The translations under genes were made by a program, and so were the position numbers. From contig JAZGEF010000049.1 of the NCBI GenBank assembly GCA_036478595.1, positions 1 through 64,000 on the forward strand: 64,000 nt of DNA. The letters run 5' to 3'. The notes under the pieces were generated by a model. The model had not been told where the DNA came from. It saw only the letters and a list, made by a program, of their open reading frames with translations, and searched no databases. This DNA comes from Granulosicoccus sp036478595 (GTDB lineage Bacteria; Pseudomonadota; Gammaproteobacteria; Granulosicoccales; Granulosicoccaceae). Positions 62,780 through 64,000 of the stretch are shown piece after piece. How positions within the stretch are numbered: position 1 is the first letter of the stretch; each line of letters starts with the position of its first letter.

Positions 62780-63913
62780 ATGCCAGCACACAAGCACTAT
62801 ATGCAGCGCGCTATTGCGCTTGCCAAAAAAGCCAGCGGGCAGGTTACGCCTAATCCACTGGTTGGCTGCGTAGTGGTTAATCATAATAAAATTGTAGGCG
62901 AAGGCTACCATCAGGTTTGCGGCCAAGCACATGCTGAAGTTAACGCACTGAATGATGCGGGTAAGCAGGCGAAAGGTTCAACTATTTATGTCACCCTAGA
63001 GCCCTGCTCTCACAAAGGCAAAACACCGCCCTGCGCCAACGCCATAATCAACGCAGGTGTTAGCCGTGTGGTTTACGCAGTGGCCGACCCGAACCCCACA
63101 GCCTCTGGCGGTGCCGCACTACTACGCGAGCACGGCATTGAAACAATACAAGGCCTTGAAGAAAATGCCGCCCAACATTTAGCGCGTTTCTTTTTGCATC
63201 ACGTTAGATTCGGTACACCCTATGTAGTGGCTAAATACGCAAGCAGTATCGATGGCAAGATCGCTTGTCACACCGGCAATAGTCAATGGATTACAGGCGA
63301 GCTGGCTCGGCACCGCAGCCATGAGCTTCGACAATCAGTGGATGGCATTTTGGTTGGAGCGCAAACGGTTATTGATGACAACCCCTCGTTAACGGTGCGC
63401 TTGCCTGAAACCACCCTAGCAAAACAATCGTTGCGCAACCCTATTCGTTTTGTATTGGATTCCACTGGGCGCGTGCCACTTGATAGTGCGCTATTTCAAA
63501 CTAAAGATGATGCACAAACACAGGTATTAACCACCGAGCGAATGCCTGCTGATCATGTGGCGCAATTAGAAAATCGAGGCGTCACAGTAACTCAGATCGA
63601 TACAGACCCAAGCACACAGCGCGTATCTATCCCGGCCATGCTCAACATGCTAGGCAAACAAGGCGTGCAGAGCATAATGGTTGAAGGCGGTCAATCTGTA
63701 TTAGGCGCCTTGATGGATCAGCGAGCCATTAACGAAACATGGGCTTTCTTCGCGCCAAAGTTCATTGGTGGTGCGGCAGCTCCAGGGCCAATTGGCGGCA
63801 AGGGTATCGACGCCATGCCTCAAGCTGCCAGCCTGTGCAACGTAGTACATGAACAACTTGGCAATGACTGGCTAATCCGCGGAGATATGCAATACATGAG
63901 GGGGTGCACTTAA
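62780..63913 (+). CDS. ribD: Bifunctional riboflavin biosynthesis protein RibD
   Basis: Deaminates and then reduces the pyrimidine intermediate of riboflavin synthesis. The N-terminal deaminase zinc site is H51 and E53 (GQAHAEVNAL) with C76 and C85 (EPCSHKGKTPPC). The C-terminal reductase domain has KYASSIDGKIACHTGNSQWI and GILVGAQTVIDDNPSLTVR. 377 aa (E. coli 367). CGGAG precedes ATG 62780. It is controlled by the FMN riboswitch and overlaps ribE. Confidence 0.96.
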   Translation: MPAHKHYMQRAIALAKKASGQVTPNPLVGCVVVNHNKIVGEGYHQVCGQAHAEVNALNDAGKQAKGSTIYVTLEPCSHKGKTPPCANAIINAGVSRVVYAVADPNPTASGGAALLREHGIETIQGLEENAAQHLARFFLHHVRFGTPYVVAKYASSIDGKIACHTGNSQWITGELARHRSHELRQSVDGILVGAQTVIDDNPSLTVRLPETTLAKQSLRNPIRFVLDSTGRVPLDSALFQTKDDAQTQVLTTERMPADHVAQLENRGVTVTQIDTDPSTQRVSIPAMLNMLGKQGVQSIMVEGGQSVLGALMDQRAINETWAFFAPKFIGGAAAPGPIGGKGIDAMPQAASLCNVVHEQLGNDWLIRGDMQYMRGCT

Positions 63914-64000
63914 TGTTTACCGGAATCGTAGAAGAGATGGGCAAGGTACGTAGTTGCCAAGAGTCTGATGATGGCTTTGACTTATCCGTTGCCTGTGCGG
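63913..64000 (+). CDS. ribE: Riboflavin synthase alpha subunit (partial, cut by window end)
   Basis: ATG 63913 overlaps the ribD stop by one base (TAATG). The first residues MFTGIVEEMGKV are the family signature of the lumazine-to-riboflavin dismutase. The gene runs off the window. Confidence 0.9.
   Translation, partial: MFTGIVEEMGKVRSCQESDDGFDLSVACA

Noticed and set aside
1..64000. CRISPR array, insertion sequence or prophage
   Set aside because: No regularly spaced repeats, transposase or phage genes were found.

Overview
The window looks like part of the chromosome of a free-living gammaproteobacterium with medium GC content. The core gene order is the one found in Pseudomonas and relatives: alaS-lysC-csrA-tRNA-Ser-tRNA-Arg; cinA-recA-recX beside mutS; nadK-recN against fur; bamE against ratB/ratA with smpB; rnhA-dnaQ; and mutL-miaA. 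Genus and species cannot be read from the sequence. There are no rRNA genes, insertion sequences, prophage genes or CRISPR arrays.

Layout. 1-7.6 kb: a palindrome-rich tail, two tRNA genes, csrA, lysC, alaS, recX, recA with a LexA-type site, a small periplasmic coiled-coil protein, and a CinA/PncC amidase. 7.6-19.7 kb: mutS, nadK, recN, fur, bamE, ratB, ratA, smpB, dnaQ, rnhA, a YafS-like methyltransferase, a MltD-type transglycosylase and a two-FHA protein. 19.7-29.6 kb: cysM-miaA-mutL-amidase, tsaE, rluC, and rne with a long structured leader. 29.7-38.4 kb: a LysE-type exporter, then an amino-acid locus made of an aminotransferase, an IMPase-family phosphatase, an ornithine-cyclodeaminase-family enzyme, a four-gene polar amino-acid ABC importer and a stand-alone threonine synthase. 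38.5-42.4 kb: a dynamin-like GTPase opposite a small membrane protein, a rhomboid protease and a DegT-family aminotransferase. About 42.4-43.2 kb is empty of convincing genes.

43.2-58.0 kb is a minus-strand Tad/Flp pilus locus. It has the Flp pilin, TadE/TadG-like pseudopilins, CpaB, a secretin with an N-terminal LysM-like segment, an ATPase with an N-terminal FHA domain, TadB, TadC, a DUF192 protein and a TPR protein. It also has less familiar members: a 231-aa duplicated-domain protein overlapping a 64-aa pilin-like peptide, and a lipoprotein with an EF-hand-like loop. No TadZ and no TadV prepilin peptidase are seen here. A secreted RHS-like protein is divergent from it.

59.5-64 kb: an HD-domain protein whose six metal ligands resemble PhnZ-type diiron oxygenases, a methyltransferase, a NUDIX hydrolase that reads as frameshifted, an EamA transporter, and an FMN riboswitch in front of ribD-ribE.

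Most worth a second look: the HD protein with its methyltransferase, the eight-gene amino-acid locus, the Tad locus architecture (FHA-ATPase, LysM-secretin, duplicated-domain protein), the RHS-like neighbour, and the NUDIX frameshift. All functions are inferred from motifs and gene order read by eye; no database search was run.
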